The notes: generated by a model not told the origin, from the letters alone. A stretch of DNA of 40,338 nt from Verrucomicrobiota bacterium (GCA_030831965.1 JAURJZ010000084.1:1-40338), one strand, 5' to 3'. Shown: positions 7,280 to 16,854, numbered from the stretch's first letter. Numbers and translations are program-made.

Positions 7280-8395
7280 GTGCCCGCCAAGAAAAAGCCC
7301 GCCACCGCCAGCCGCAAGGCATCCTCCCGCCGCCGCGCCCCCAGCCGGGGCGCGTCCCGCGCGGCCGCGCCCTCGACGTCGACGCCCGAGGCCGCCCGCG
7401 GCTCGGCCTCGGAGCGGATCGCGCTGCTGATCGACGCCGACAACGTCTCGCACGCCTACCTGCCGACCCTGAGGAACTTCGTGGGCGAGACGCCCCTGGT
7501 CTCGGCCCGCGCCTACGGCGACTTCACCTCGCGGCTGCACAACTGGCGGAAGATGGCCGAGGACTGGCCGGCCCTGGAGCTGGTCGAGCAGCGAAACTAC
7601 ACGGCGGGCAAGAACGCGACCGACATGCGGCTGACCATCGACGCGGTGAAGCTGCTCGCGGGCAAGGAGCCGCCGACGACGCTGGTGTTCGTGACGAACG
7701 TCAGCGACTTCACGCCCGTGGTGGAGGACGCGAAGAAGGACGGCGTCCGCATCGTGGTGATGGGCGAGCGGCCGCACCGCGCGCTGCGCAGCGCGGCCCA
7801 CCATTACATCAACCTCAACGACCTGCGCGACCGGCTGGAGACGAAGGCCGCGGTGGAGACCGATCCCCGCGAGGTGCTGCGGCTCATCCTCGCGGCGCTG
7901 CGCGCCCTGCCCAAGCTGGGGCCGGAGGCGGAGGCGGCGCTGGCGGAGGCGGAGCGCCGGCTGCCCTTGGTCGGCTTCGGCGCGGCCAAGCCCGCGGCGA
8001 GGGCGGCGCGGGCGGCGCGCGAGCCCGAGGCGGGCGGCGGACGCCCCCGCCGGGCCCGCCGGGGCGCGGGCCGGACGGAGGAGCCGGGCCCCGCGCCGGC
8101 CAAGGACGCCCCGGGCGGCCACATGCCGGTCGACGCCCATGCGCTGAGGCGCAGGGAGGAGCTGCTGGCCAACGGGCCGCTGATCCAGGCGCTGGTCGAG
8201 GCGGCGCGGAGCCTGCCGAGCCAGGACGGCTGGGTGAAGGGCGAGTTCGTGCTGCGCCGGGTGCGCGAGCGGGTGCCCAACTACGACCAGCACGCGCCGC
8301 GCTACGCGAAGTTCTACCGGCTGCTCGAGGACACGGGGCGCTTCGAGGTCGAGCTGCGGGGCAGCACGGTCTACGCGCGGCCGAGGTCGGACTGA
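7280..8395 (+). CDS. NYN-domain (LabA/DUF88-like) protein with C-terminal OST-HTH/LOTUS domain
   Basis: Predicted RNA-binding, PIN-fold nuclease-like protein of about 371 residues. A basic, low-complexity tail (residues 2-40, Lys/Arg/Ala/Ser) precedes the NYN domain (about 45-190). The domain's acidic motifs are ALLIDADNVS, GKNATDMRLTIDAV and VTNVSDFTPVV. A charged Ala/Arg/Gly linker follows. The C-terminal 80 residues (LIQALVEAARSLPS...GWVKGEFVLRRVRE...FYRLLEDTGRFEVE) look like an OST-HTH/LOTUS fold. I chose GTG 7280 because GGAGGA lies about 11 bases upstream and the basic tail follows directly; TTG 7250 in the same frame would add 10 residues. Domain pairing is known in bacteria, but the target RNA is not. 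It converges on the small membrane protein gene 21 bases downstream. Confidence 0.8.
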   Translation: MPAKKKPATASRKASSRRRAPSRGASRAAAPSTSTPEAARGSASERIALLIDADNVSHAYLPTLRNFVGETPLVSARAYGDFTSRLHNWRKMAEDWPALELVEQRNYTAGKNATDMRLTIDAVKLLAGKEPPTTLVFVTNVSDFTPVVEDAKKDGVRIVVMGERPHRALRSAAHHYINLNDLRDRLETKAAVETDPREVLRLILAALRALPKLGPEAEAALAEAERRLPLVGFGAAKPAARAARAAREPEAGGGRPRRARRGAGRTEEPGPAPAKDAPGGHMPVDAHALRRREELLANGPLIQALVEAARSLPSQDGWVKGEFVLRRVRERVPNYDQHAPRYAKFYRLLEDTGRFEVELRGSTVYARPRSD

Positions 8396-8416
8396 CGGCG
8401 GACGCGGCCGGCCGGC

Positions 8417-8776
8417 TCAGTCCCTGTTGTGGTCCTGCCCGGCGAAGTTCTCCTGGGCCTCGCGCTGGAAGCGCCGCCAGACGAGGTAGCCCCCGGCGGC
8501 GGCCACGAGGCCGAGAACGATGAGGACATCGGCGGCGTCGGCGCCGGGGAGGGTCTTGGGCCGGTAGGAGCCGTGGACGGGCTCGGCGCCCTCGAGGCGG
8601 AGAGCCGGCAGGTCGGCCGAGGCGCCGCTGAGGCTGATCGACTGGGAGCCGGACTCGTAGCGACCGGAAAGGGACGACGGGGGGATGAACGCCTCGCGGG
8701 CGTCGCGATGCTCGACGGTCGCGGGCGGAGGGGCGGCGCCCTGGGCCTTGGGGTCAGCGGGCGAGGGCGTGGCCAT
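8417..8776 (-). CDS. Small single-pass membrane protein of unknown function
   Basis: The product has 119 residues. The N-terminal 75 are polar and Pro/Ser-rich. One clear membrane helix (ADVLIVLGLVAAAGGYLVW) lies near residues 83-101, with positive residues (RRFQREAQ) after it, so the tail is probably cytosolic. I do not recognise a family. Its ATG lies inside the last 23 bases of cimA in another frame, indicating translational coupling to cimA. The function is unknown. Confidence 0.6.
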   Translation of the reverse strand: MATPSPADPKAQGAAPPPATVEHRDAREAFIPPSSLSGRYESGSQSISLSGASADLPALRLEGAEPVHGSYRPKTLPGADAADVLIVLGLVAAAGGYLVWRRFQREAQENFAGQDHNRD

Positions 8777-10310
8777 AGCCGTCGATGAGGGCGCGCAGGC
8801 TGGCCTCGACGAGGTTGGCGCTGACGCCGACGGTGCCCCAGGCGGTGGAGCCGTCGGTGGAGCGGACGACCACGCGGGTCTTGGCGGAGGTGCCGTCGGC
8901 CCCGGCGAGCACGCGGACCTTGTAATCGGCGAGCGTGACCTTGGCGAGGCGGGGGAAATGGGGGGTGAGGCCGGCGCGGAGGGCCTGGTCGAGGGCGTGG
9001 ACGGGGCCCTCGCCCTCGGCGACGGTGAGGGTCTCGCGGTCGCCGATGCGGACGCGCACGGTGGCCTCGCAGGCGGCGTGGTTGAGACCGCCGCGGATGG
9101 AGACGTGGTAGGTGAGGACCTCGAAGGGGGTGGCGGCGGCCTTGCCGAGGTGGCGGCGGAGGAGGAGGCGGAGGGAGGCGTCGGCGTCCTCGAAGCTCCA
9201 GCCCTCGTGCTCGAGGCGCTTGAGCTCCTCGAGGGCGGCGCGGGTGGAGGGGGCGTCCTTGTCGAGCTCGATGCCGAGCTCGCGGGCCTTGAGGACGAGG
9301 TTGCTGCGTCCGGACTGGTCGCTGACGAGGACGTCGCGGGCGTTGCCGACGGCGGCGGGGTCGACGTGCTCGTAGGCGGCGGCGAACTTGCGGACGGCGT
9401 CGACGTGGGTGCCGCCCTTGTGGGCGAAGGCGGCGGCGCCGACCCAGGGGCGGCGGGGGTCGGGGGCCTGGTTGGTGACGCCGTCGAGGAAGCGGGAGAG
9501 CGCGGTGAGGCGGCGGAGGGAGGCGGCGGGGACGCAGCGCCAGCCGCGCTTGAGCTGGGCGACGGGGATGGCGGCGGTGAGGTCGCAGTTGCCGGTGCGC
9601 TCGCCGATGCCGTTGACGGTGCCCTGGATGTGGGAGGCGCCGGCGTCGAGGGCGGCGAGGGCGTTGGCGAGGGCGAGGCCGGCGTCGTCGTGCGTGTGGA
9701 TGCCGACGGGGGCGCCGACCGCGAGGAAATCGCGCGCGCAGGCGGCGACCTCGTCGGGGAGGGAGCCGCCGTTGGTGTCGCAGATGACGACGCGGGAGGC
9801 GCCGGCCTCGGCGGCGGCGCGGCCGCAGGCGAGGGCGTAGTCGCGGTCCTCCTTCCAGCCGTCGACCGCGTGCTCGAGGTCGTAGACGACCTCGCGGCCG
9901 TGGCGGACGAGATGGGCGACGGTGTCGGCGATCATCGCGAGGTTCTCCTCGGGGGAGCAGCGCAGGACCTCGCGCACGTGGGTGAGGGAGGTCTTGCCGT
10001 AGAGGGTGACGACGGGGGTGCCGACGGCGAGGAGCCCCTTGACCTGCGCGTCCTCGGAGGCCTTGACGCCCTTGCGGCGGGTGGAGCCGAAGGCGGCGAG
10101 CTTGGCGTGGCGGAGCCTGAGGCGCTTGGCCTGGGCGAAGAACTCGATGTCGCGGGGGTTGGATCCGGGCCAGCCTCCCTCGATGTAGGCGACGCCGAAG
10201 CGGTCGAGCTCGGCGGCCACCCGGAGCTTGTCCTCGACGGAGAAATGGATGCCGAGGCCCTGGGCGCCGTCGCGCAGGGTGGTGTCGTAGACCTCGATGG
10301 ACCTCGCCAT
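8754..10310 (-). CDS. cimA: (R)-citramalate synthase
   Basis: Condenses pyruvate and acetyl-CoA to (R)-citramalate, the first step of threonine-independent isoleucine synthesis. It has 518 residues. A DRE-TIM metallolyase barrel carries the metal/substrate motif YDTTLRDGAQG at residues 8-18, IEGGWPGSNP near 43 and the metal ligands in GIHTHDDAG near 200. The GTVNGIGERTGNCDL signature precedes a C-terminal LeuA-type allosteric dimer domain (about 390-518) expected to sense isoleucine. The GWPGSNPRD segment and full length fit the CimA/LeuA2 subgroup rather than isopropylmalate or homocitrate synthases. The start has no Shine-Dalgarno, only a C6 run before ATG. A divergent secreted-protein gene lies upstream and a coupled small membrane protein downstream. 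Confidence 0.9.
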   Translation of the reverse strand: MARSIEVYDTTLRDGAQGLGIHFSVEDKLRVAAELDRFGVAYIEGGWPGSNPRDIEFFAQAKRLRLRHAKLAAFGSTRRKGVKASEDAQVKGLLAVGTPVVTLYGKTSLTHVREVLRCSPEENLAMIADTVAHLVRHGREVVYDLEHAVDGWKEDRDYALACGRAAAEAGASRVVICDTNGGSLPDEVAACARDFLAVGAPVGIHTHDDAGLALANALAALDAGASHIQGTVNGIGERTGNCDLTAAIPVAQLKRGWRCVPAASLRRLTALSRFLDGVTNQAPDPRRPWVGAAAFAHKGGTHVDAVRKFAAAYEHVDPAAVGNARDVLVSDQSGRSNLVLKARELGIELDKDAPSTRAALEELKRLEHEGWSFEDADASLRLLLRRHLGKAAATPFEVLTYHVSIRGGLNHAACEATVRVRIGDRETLTVAEGEGPVHALDQALRAGLTPHFPRLAKVTLADYKVRVLAGADGTSAKTRVVVRSTDGSTAWGTVGVSANLVEASLRALIDGYGHALAR

Positions 10311-10319
10311 GGGGGGTGC

Positions 10320-10348
10320 AACTTGGCGGCTGGGGGCGGGAAGGGCAA
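10320..10348 (-). promoter_or_regulatory. Candidate promoter of cimA
   Basis: The minus strand has TTGCCC (10348-10343), a 17-base spacer and CAAGTT (10325-10320), ending 10 bases before the cimA ATG. The -10 part is weak. The -35-like part is one arm of the inverted pair at 10343-10367. Confidence 0.3.
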
Positions 10349-10367
10349 GAGGGGATGCGGCTTGCCC
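10343..10367. repeat. Inverted GGGCAAG-N11-CTTGCCC pair between divergent genes
   Basis: The arms 10343-10349 and 10361-10367 are exact reverse complements separated by 11 bases. They sit between cimA (minus) and the secreted-protein gene (plus). Each arm could be a -35 element for one of the divergent genes, or together they could be an operator. A similar pair lies at 35438-35457. Confidence 0.5.
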
Positions 10368-10387
10368 CGGGCCGAGGACCCCCTGAA

Positions 10388-11155
10388 ATGGGAGGAATGC
10401 GCGTCCTGCCCGCCATCCTGGCCGTCCTGGCCGGCCTCGGGGCGAGCACCCGCCCCGCCTTGGCGCAGTGGGAGATCTTCGCCGAGCGGATGCCGGCGGA
10501 CGGCAGCTGGGCGACGTACCGCATGAGCGCGATCGAGGAGGGGAAGCCGGACAAGGTGACGGAGGTCAAGGTCAGCTCGCGGGACGGCACGGTGGTCCGG
10601 GGCGTGCCCTGCGTCTGGCTGGAGATCGAGCCGGTGAAGTGGCTGGGGCAGCGCAACAAGGGCCGGCTGAGCTTCCTGATCCCTAGGACGATGGACCGGG
10701 AGAAGGCCGGCCGCCTGATCCACGAGGCCTTCGAGATCCTGTTCACGGACCCGGTGCGCGGCCCCTGGCACATGCGGCCGGAGGATGTGGCGGATGTCTG
10801 CGAGCTGGTCGAGCTGAGGGCGGTGTGGAAGTTCACGCCGCAGGGCGAGGAGGCGGCCAAGGACGGCAAGGGGGTGACGCACCCCTGCTCGAGGATCGGG
10901 CTGAGGGGCGACCTCAGCCTGGACCCGCCGCTGCTCAAGCGGATTGACACCGTCCTCGAGGGCGTGATTTGGCGGGACGAGTCGAAGCCCTTCGGGGTGG
11001 TGCGGGCGGAGTGGGTGATGACGGAGAGGAAGGGTTCCGACACCGAGGTGGAGCGGCGCCGGATGGAGCTCCTGGAGTGGGGCCGGGAGGCGGCGCCGCC
11101 CAAGCCGATCGAGCACGGGGACCGGTTCACGTACTGGAAACTCATCCGGCGCTGA
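10388..11155 (+). CDS. Secreted protein of unknown function
   Basis: The product has 255 residues. An N-terminal signal peptide (MRVLPAILAVLAGLGAS...PALA, cleavage before QWEIF) sends it across the inner membrane. The mature part is about 225 residues, mixed alpha/beta by appearance, with no motif I recognise. It reads like a protein measuring or binding something (DGSWATYRMS, VPCVWLEIEPVKW) but no function can be assigned. ATG 10388 has GAGGA 10 bases upstream; ATG 10397 in the same frame is preceded directly by GGAGG and is the alternative. It is divergent from cimA and 80 bases before the cytochrome/DUF1549 gene. Confidence 0.7.
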   Translation: MGGMRVLPAILAVLAGLGASTRPALAQWEIFAERMPADGSWATYRMSAIEEGKPDKVTEVKVSSRDGTVVRGVPCVWLEIEPVKWLGQRNKGRLSFLIPRTMDREKAGRLIHEAFEILFTDPVRGPWHMRPEDVADVCELVELRAVWKFTPQGEEAAKDGKGVTHPCSRIGLRGDLSLDPPLLKRIDTVLEGVIWRDESKPFGVVRAEWVMTERKGSDTEVERRRMELLEWGREAAPPKPIEHGDRFTYWKLIRR

Positions 11156-11202
11156 GCCAAACGGCGGGGGCCGCTTGAAAAACCGCGCTTTACCCTCAAA
11201 AA

Positions 11203-11229
11203 GGGGGTGGAAACGGAACTCCCACCCCC
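11203..11229 (+). promoter_or_regulatory. Hairpin in the leader of the cytochrome/DUF1549 gene
   Basis: GGGGGTGG (11203-11210) and CCACCCCC (11222-11229) form an 8-bp stem with an 11-base loop, ending six bases before the ATG at 11236. No T run follows, so it is unlikely to be a normal terminator. It could hinder or control translation start, or terminate the upstream gene weakly. Confidence 0.35.
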
Positions 11230-11235
11230 GGGGAT

Positions 11236-14200
11236 ATGTCCAAGCACCACTCCCGCCAGATGCGAAAAAAAGCCCTCGTCCTCCCCTTCGCGGCCGTCGC
11301 CGCCGCCGCCTGCCTGAGCCCCCTCTTCACGGGCTGCGGGGACGCCTCGGCGAAGGAGGGCCCGCCGAGCTTCAACTTCGAGGTGCAGCCCATCCTGGCG
11401 ACCCACTGCCTCGGTTGCCACGGTCCCGACCTGAAGGCCAACAAGGCGGGGCTGCGCCTGGACACGTTCGCGGGCGCGACGGCCAAGCTCGAGGAGTCGG
11501 AGGGCCACGCCATCGTGCCGGGCAAGCCGGAGAGCTCGGAGGTGATCTCGCGCATCTTCGACGAGGACGCGGAGGACGTGATGCCGCCGCCGGAGACCGG
11601 CAAGAAGCTGACCGCCGCGGAGAAGGACATCCTGCGCCGCTGGATCGCGGCGGGCGCCAACTACGAGCGCCACTGGTCGCTCAACCCGCCCAAGGCCGCC
11701 GAGGCCAAGGACACCTCGGGCTGGTCGCGCAACGGCGTCGACCCCCACATCCGCCAGCGCCTGGCCAAGGCGGGCCTGAAGCCCAACGGGGAGGCGGACA
11801 AGCCCGCCCTGATCCGCCGGGTGAGCCTCGCCCTGACCGGCCTGCCCCCGGCGCCCGAGGAGGTGGCGGCGTTCCTCGCCGACAAGTCCGAGCAGGCGTA
11901 CGAGCGGGTGGTCGACCGCCTGCTGGCCTCGGAGGCGCACGCGGAGCACTTCGCGCGCCACTGGCTCGACGGCGCCCGCTACGCCGACACGCACGGCATC
12001 CACATCGACAACTACCGCTCGATCTGGCCGTACCGCGACTGGGTCATCGCGGCCTTCCGCGAGAACAAGCGGTGGGACGCCTTCACCATCGAGCAGGTCG
12101 CCGGCGACCTGATGCCGGGCGCGGGCGACGACCAGAAGGTCGCCACCGGCTTCAACCGCTGCCTGGCGACCACCGGCGAGGGCGGCGCGATCGCCGAGGA
12201 GTACCTGGCGATCTACGCGAAGGACCGGGTGGACACGACGGCGACGCTGTGGCTCGGGCTGACCATCGGCTGCGCCTCGTGCCACGACCACAAGTTCGAC
12301 CCGATCGGCATGCGCGAGTTCTACCAGTTCGCGGCCTTCTTCCGGAACACCACGATGTCGGGCCTGGACGGCAACAACGCCAACCATCCCCCGAACCTGA
12401 TGATCATCCAGCCCGGCGACCGGGCGCGGATGGCCGAGCTGGACAAGGCGGCCGAGGGCATGCAGGCCCGGCTCGCCTCGGCGGCCAAGCCGGGGGACTC
12501 CGAGGCGGCGGCCTGGGCGGCCAAGCTGCCCCTCGCCCCGACCCCCGAGGTCTCCATCCCCCTCAACACCCCCGGCGAGCTCGTCGCGCAGGCCGGGGGC
12601 AAGCGCCTGCCGCTGGGCAAGGGACCGGCCGTGGGAGGCGCCGGCATCCTCGGGCCGAGCCCGCAGATCGGCGACGCGCAGCTCCAGGGCATGGCGCTGA
12701 AGGGGACCCCGCCGCTGGCGGGCAAGGGCCACAGCTGGAGCGCCTGGATCCTCTCGACGGGCAAGGGAGACGGGCCGATTTTCTCGCGGCTGGACTCGCC
12801 GAAGGCCTATCGCGGGATCGACCTCTGGCTCGAGGGCGGCAAGGTCGCCGCGCACGCGATCGAGACCTGGGAGCACAAGGGGAACAAGGTGCTTTCCAAC
12901 GACGTTCTGCCCGCGGGCTGGCATCATGTGACCGCCGTCTGGGACGCGACCAAGCCGCCCGCCCAGCGCCTCTCGCTCTACCTCAACGGCAGCCTCGCGG
13001 GCTTCACCGTGACGAACGGCAGCGGCGCGGACACCGTGGCGACGGACTCGCCCTACCGCATCGGGGCCCGCAGCGCCGGCCAGGAACCCGAGGGGCCCGT
13101 GCGGGGCGCCGGCGGCGTCCGGGCCCAGGGCTTCCGGGTGCACAACCGGGCGCTGAGCGCGGCGGAGGTGCTGGCCGAGACCGTCTCCGACCTGACGCGC
13201 GCCGCCGGCCCCGGGGCCGGCATCGACCAGGCCGCCCGCTCGAGGCTCCTGCTGGAGGCGTACGTCGAGCACGGCAACCCCGAGCTCAGGGCGGTCCGGG
13301 CCGAGCTGGCCAAGGTCAACGCCGAGCGCGAGGCCATCCGCAAGCGCGGGGTGATCACCCTGGTGATGGACGAGCGCGCCGAGGCGCCCTATGCCCACGT
13401 GCTCAACCGCGGCGAGTATGCCTCGAAGGGCGAGAAGGTCGGGGCGGGCACGCCGGCCGCCCTGCACCCCTTCCCCAAGGACGCCCCGCGCAACCGGCTC
13501 GGGCTGGCCAAGTGGCTGGTCGACCCGGCGAACCCGCTGATGGCGCGCGTGACGATGAACCGGCTGTGGCACAACCTTTTCGGCGCGGGCATCGTGGAGA
13601 CGGTGGAGGACTTCGGGATCACGGGCGCGACGCCCTCGCACCCGGAGCTGCTGGACTGGCTGGCGCTCGAGTTCCAGCGCACGGGCTGGGACCACCGGGC
13701 GATGGCGAAGACCATGGTGATGTCGGCCACCTTCCGCCAGTCGGCCAAGGTCGACGCGCGCAAGCTGGAGCTCGACCCGGCCAACCGCCTGCTCTCGCGC
13801 GGGCCGCGGCACCGCCTGGACGCGGAGGTGATCCGTGACCAGGCCCTGGCCGCCTCCGGCCTGCTGGTGCGCAAGGTCGGCGGGCCCTCGGTCCGCCCCT
13901 ACCAGCCCGAGGGCATCTGGGAGGCGGTGGCGATGAAGGAGTCGAACACGCGCTCCTACAAGCAGGACGCGGGCGAGGGGGTGTGGCGCCGCTCGGTCTA
14001 CACGTTCTGGAAGCGCACGGCCCACCTGCCGTCGCTCGACATCTTCAACGCGCCCTCGCGCGAGGTCTGCACGGTGCGCCGCGAGCGGACCAACACGCCG
14101 CTGCAGGCGCTGGTCACGCTGAACGACCCGCAGTTCGTGGAGGCCTCGCGGGTGCTCGCCGAGCGCGCCCTGGCCGAGGGCAAGGACTTCGACGCCCGGC

Positions 14201-14433
14201 TGGACGTGATCACGACCCGGCTGCTCGCCCGGAAGCTGGCGCCGCGCGAGCGCGCGGTGGCGCGCGAGATGCTCGACGCCGCCCGGCGCAGGTTCGACGC
14301 GGACGCGAAGTCGGCGGCCGACCTGGTCGCCGTCGGCACCAAGCCGGCCGCGCACGCCGACAAGGCGGAGCTGGCGGCCTGGACCCTGGTCGCCTCCCAG
14401 GTCCTCAACCTCGACGAGGCGCTTTCCCTCTGA
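11236..14433 (+). CDS. Planctomycete-type cytochrome c / DUF1549 / LamG / DUF1553 protein
   Basis: Large exported protein of 1065 residues. A signal with a lipobox-like LFTGC (Cys34) is followed by a haem-binding domain with C58-LG-C61-H62 and a possible Met ligand in DVMPPPE. DUF1549 follows (about 155-360) and carries a second CxxCH, C346-AS-C349-H350, in the family motif [14 protein letters not shown] LamG/concanavalin-like domain (about 490-645, SWSAWILS...[10 protein letters not shown]...[10 protein letters not shown]) is inserted before DUF1553 (about 745-1010, [21 protein letters not shown]). Such proteins are numerous in Planctomycetes and Verrucomicrobia and nearly always sit beside a DUF1501 protein, as here, 7 bases downstream. 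The family role is not established; electron transfer linked to polysaccharide breakdown is a common guess. The LamG domain suggests carbohydrate binding. Confidence 0.9.
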   Translation: MSKHHSRQMRKKALVLPFAAVAAAACLSPLFTGCGDASAKEGPPSFNFEVQPILATHCLGCHGPDLKANKAGLRLDTFAGATAKLEESEGHAIVPGKPESSEVISRIFDEDAEDVMPPPETGKKLTAAEKDILRRWIAAGANYERHWSLNPPKAAEAKDTSGWSRNGVDPHIRQRLAKAGLKPNGEADKPALIRRVSLALTGLPPAPEEVAAFLADKSEQAYERVVDRLLASEAHAEHFARHWLDGARYADTHGIHIDNYRSIWPYRDWVIAAFRENKRWDAFTIEQVAGDLMPGAGDDQKVATGFNRCLATTGEGGAIAEEYLAIYAKDRVDTTATLWLGLTIGCASCHDHKFDPIGMREFYQFAAFFRNTTMSGLDGNNANHPPNLMIIQPGDRARMAELDKAAEGMQARLASAAKPGDSEAAAWAAKLPLAPTPEVSIPLNTPGELVAQAGGKRLPLGKGPAVGGAGILGPSPQIGDAQLQGMALKGTPPLAGKGHSWSAWILSTGKGDGPIFSRLDSPKAYRGIDLWLEGGKVAAHAIETWEHKGNKVLSNDVLPAGWHHVTAVWDATKPPAQRLSLYLNGSLAGFTVTNGSGADTVATDSPYRIGARSAGQEPEGPVRGAGGVRAQGFRVHNRALSAAEVLAETVSDLTRAAGPGAGIDQAARSRLLLEAYVEHGNPELRAVRAELAKVNAEREAIRKRGVITLVMDERAEAPYAHVLNRGEYASKGEKVGAGTPAALHPFPKDAPRNRLGLAKWLVDPANPLMARVTMNRLWHNLFGAGIVETVEDFGITGATPSHPELLDWLALEFQRTGWDHRAMAKTMVMSATFRQSAKVDARKLELDPANRLLSRGPRHRLDAEVIRDQALAASGLLVRKVGGPSVRPYQPEGIWEAVAMKESNTRSYKQDAGEGVWRRSVYTFWKRTAHLPSLDIFNAPSREVCTVRRERTNTPLQALVTLNDPQFVEASRVLAERALAEGKDFDARLDVITTRLLARKLAPRERAVAREMLDAARRRFDADAKSAADLVAVGTKPAAHADKAELAAWTLVASQVLNLDEALSL

Positions 14434-14440
14434 CCCAACC

Positions 14441-15904
14441 ATGAACGACATCCTCGACTTCAACGGCGCCATCAACCGGCGCCAGTTCTTCCGCAAGGGG
14501 GGCTTCGGGCTGGGGGTGGCCGCCCTTGGCACCCTGCTCGGCGAGTCGGCCCTGGCGGGCGAGGCGGCGGGCAAGGTGGCCCAGACCGCCGCGGCCAAGA
14601 TCGCCCCGAGGGCGAAGCGGATCATCTACCTGTCGATGATCGGCGCGCCCTCGCAGCTCGACCTGTTCGACCACAAGCCCGAGCTCGCGAAGCGCTTCAA
14701 CCAGGACCTGGCGTCGTTCCTGAAGGAGTCGGGCCAGCGCCTGACCGGCATGACGTCGGGCCAGTCGCGCTTCCCGGTGGCGCCCTCGATCTTCAAGTTC
14801 GCCCAGCACGGCAAGAGCGGGGCGTGGATCAGCGAGCTGCTGCCGTGGACGGCCAAGATGGCGGACGACCTCTGCGTGATCAAGTCGATGCACACGGAGG
14901 CCATCAACCACGAGCCGGCCAACCAGCTGATGTACACGGGCAACATGCAGGCGGGGAAGGCCTCGATGGGCTCCTGGATGTCATACGGCCTCGGCTCGCT
15001 CAACAAGGACCTGCCGACCTTCGCCGTGCTGCACGCCCAGCACTCCTCGCCCCAGTCCAACGTGCAGGCCATCTCGGCCCGCCTCTGGGGGGCGGGCTTC
15101 CTGCCCGGCCAGCACGCGGGCGTGACGCTGCGCACGAAGGGCGACCCGGTGCTCTACCTGAAGGACGCCCCGGGCATCGACCGCAACCTCCGCCGGCAGA
15201 TGCTCGACGGCCTGGGCAAGCTCAACCGGATGTCGTACGAGGCGGTGGGCGACCCCGAGACGCAGGTGCGCATCCAGCAGTACGAGATGGCGTTCCGGAT
15301 GCAGGCCTCGGTGCCCGAGCTGGCCGACCTCTCCGGCGAGCCCGCGAAGGTCACCGAGATGTACGGCCAGGAGGTCAACGTGAAGGGCAGCTTCGCCCAT
15401 TGCGCGCTGCTGGCCCGTCGGCTGGCCGAGCGCGGCGTGCGCTTCGTGCAGATCTTCCACCGCGGCTGGGACCAGCACGGCAACCTGCCGAAGGACCTCG
15501 CGGACCAGTGCCGGGACATCGACCGGGCGTCGTGGGCGCTGGTGCAGGACCTCAAGCAGCGCGGGATGCTGGACGACACCCTGGTCATCTGGGGCGGCGA
15601 GTTCGGCCGCACGGTCTACAGCCAGGGCACGCTGACCCAGACGAACTACGGCCGCGACCACCACCCCCGGGCGTTCACCATCTGGATGGCGGGCGGCGGC
15701 GTGAAGCCGGGCTTCGTGCTCGGGGAGACGGACGAGTTCTCGTACAACATCACGCAGGACCCCGTGCACATCCGCGACCTGCACGCGACGGTGCTCAACC
15801 TGGTGGGCCTCGACCACGAGAAGCTGCACGTGCGCTACCAGGGGCTGGACCAGCGCCTGACGGGCGTCGAGCACGCCAAGGTCGTCAAGAAGGTCCTGGC
15901 CTAG
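14441..15904 (+). CDS. DUF1501 exported protein (sulfatase-like fold)
   Basis: 487-residue protein of the DUF1501 family, distantly related to alkaline-phosphatase/sulfatase folds. The N-terminus [19 protein letters not shown] is a Tat-type signal (twin Arg followed by a hydrophobic stretch). That fits folding in the cytoplasm with a metal before export. Family motifs are [56 protein letters not shown] and [18 protein letters not shown], which supply His/Asp candidates for metal binding. The gene follows the cytochrome/DUF1549 gene by 7 bases without a Shine-Dalgarno (CCCAACC before ATG) and is closed by a strong terminator, so the two form one operon. Substrate unknown. Confidence 0.9.
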   Translation: MNDILDFNGAINRRQFFRKGGFGLGVAALGTLLGESALAGEAAGKVAQTAAAKIAPRAKRIIYLSMIGAPSQLDLFDHKPELAKRFNQDLASFLKESGQRLTGMTSGQSRFPVAPSIFKFAQHGKSGAWISELLPWTAKMADDLCVIKSMHTEAINHEPANQLMYTGNMQAGKASMGSWMSYGLGSLNKDLPTFAVLHAQHSSPQSNVQAISARLWGAGFLPGQHAGVTLRTKGDPVLYLKDAPGIDRNLRRQMLDGLGKLNRMSYEAVGDPETQVRIQQYEMAFRMQASVPELADLSGEPAKVTEMYGQEVNVKGSFAHCALLARRLAERGVRFVQIFHRGWDQHGNLPKDLADQCRDIDRASWALVQDLKQRGMLDDTLVIWGGEFGRTVYSQGTLTQTNYGRDHHPRAFTIWMAGGGVKPGFVLGETDEFSYNITQDPVHIRDLHATVLNLVGLDHEKLHVRYQGLDQRLTGVEHAKVVKKVLA

Positions 15905-15925
15905 CCCGGCCGGTCGGCCGCCAGC

Positions 15926-15953
15926 GGGGCCCGCCGACGGCGGGCCCCTTTTT
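15926..15953 (+). terminator. Strong rho-independent terminator after the DUF1501 gene
   Basis: A 10-bp perfect stem GGGGCCCGCC/GGCGGGCCCC with a GAC loop is followed by TTTTT at 15949-15953. It lies 22 bases after the DUF1501 stop and 12 bases before the panC 3' end. Confidence 0.92.
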
Positions 15954-15964
15954 GCGCCGCGCGC

Positions 15965-16804
15965 TCAGACCTCGAGGTTGTCGATGAGCCGGGTGGCGCC
16001 GGCGAAGGCGGCGACGAGGAGGACGGACTTGCCCGGCTCGGCGAGCGCGGCGGGCCGCAGGTCGCCGGCCGAGGCGAGCTCGAGGTACTGGAGGCGCAGG
16101 CCGGGCTCGGCGGCGATCACGGCATGGGCGGCGGCGAGGACGGCGTCGCGCGGGCGGGAGCCGGAACGGGCGAGGGCGCGGGCGGCGAGTAGGGCGCGGG
16201 GGATGGCGGCGGCGGCGGCGCGCTCGGCGGGGGAGAGGCGGCGGTTGCGCGAGCTGCGGGCGAGGCCGTCGGGCTCGCGCGAGGTGGGCGCCTCGAGGAT
16301 GCGCACGGGCAGGTCGAGGTCGCGCGCCATGCGGCGGATGACGGCAAGCTGCTGGAGGTCCTTGCGGCCGAAGGTGGCGACATCGCAGGCGCAGGCGTTG
16401 AGGAGCTTGAGGACGACGGTGGCGACGCCGCGGAAGTGGCCGGGCCGGTGCTCGCCGCAGAGCCCCTGGGAGACGGTCTCCTCGGTGACCCAGGTGGAAT
16501 GGCCGGGGGCGTAGAAGTCGGCGCCGGGGGCGAAAAGGACGTCGACCCCCCTGCCCTCGCAGAGCCGGCGATCCTCGTCGAAGGCGCGCGGGTAGCTCGA
16601 GAAGTCCTCGGCGGGGCCGAACTGGGTGGGATTGACGAAGACCGAGACGACGGTGAAGGGCGCGTGGGCGCGCGAGAGGTCGACCAGGGAGAGATGCCCC
16701 TCGTGCAGGCACCCCATGGTGGGCACGAGGCCGACCTGCTTGCCCGCGGCCCGCGCGGCCGCGACGGCGGCGCGGAGCTCGGGGATGTTGCGGGCGATGA
16801 GCAT
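15965..16804 (-). CDS. panC: Pantothenate synthetase (pantoate--beta-alanine ligase)
   Basis: ATP-dependent ligation of pantoate and beta-alanine in coenzyme A synthesis. It has 279 residues, the normal length. The HIGH-like motif is GCLHEGHLSL (H34, H37), followed by VFVNPTQFGPAEDFSSYPR, GHFRGVATVVLKL and the KMSKS-like SSRNRRLS. The usual FGEKD segment reads FGRKDLQQL, with Arg147 in place of Glu but the Lys kept. This is a notable substitution, probably tolerated. The ATG is preceded by CCCCTTTAACC rather than a Shine-Dalgarno. No other pan gene is next to it. Confidence 0.95.
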   Translation of the reverse strand: MLIARNIPELRAAVAAARAAGKQVGLVPTMGCLHEGHLSLVDLSRAHAPFTVVSVFVNPTQFGPAEDFSSYPRAFDEDRRLCEGRGVDVLFAPGADFYAPGHSTWVTEETVSQGLCGEHRPGHFRGVATVVLKLLNACACDVATFGRKDLQQLAVIRRMARDLDLPVRILEAPTSREPDGLARSSRNRRLSPAERAAAAAIPRALLAARALARSGSRPRDAVLAAAHAVIAAEPGLRLQYLELASAGDLRPAALAEPGKSVLLVAAFAGATRLIDNLEV

Positions 16805-16854
16805 GGTTAAAGGGGCACAGGGGCCCGGCGGCGCGGGAGGCTGGGTGAATTAAT

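Noticed and set aside
8371-14625. A 2084-codon open frame on minus opposite cimA, the secreted protein and the cytochrome/DUF1549 gene
   Set aside because: It is a by-product of extreme GC at third codon positions. Its translation is low-complexity Arg/Pro/His/Ala with no domain, and the real genes in other frames have clear family motifs.
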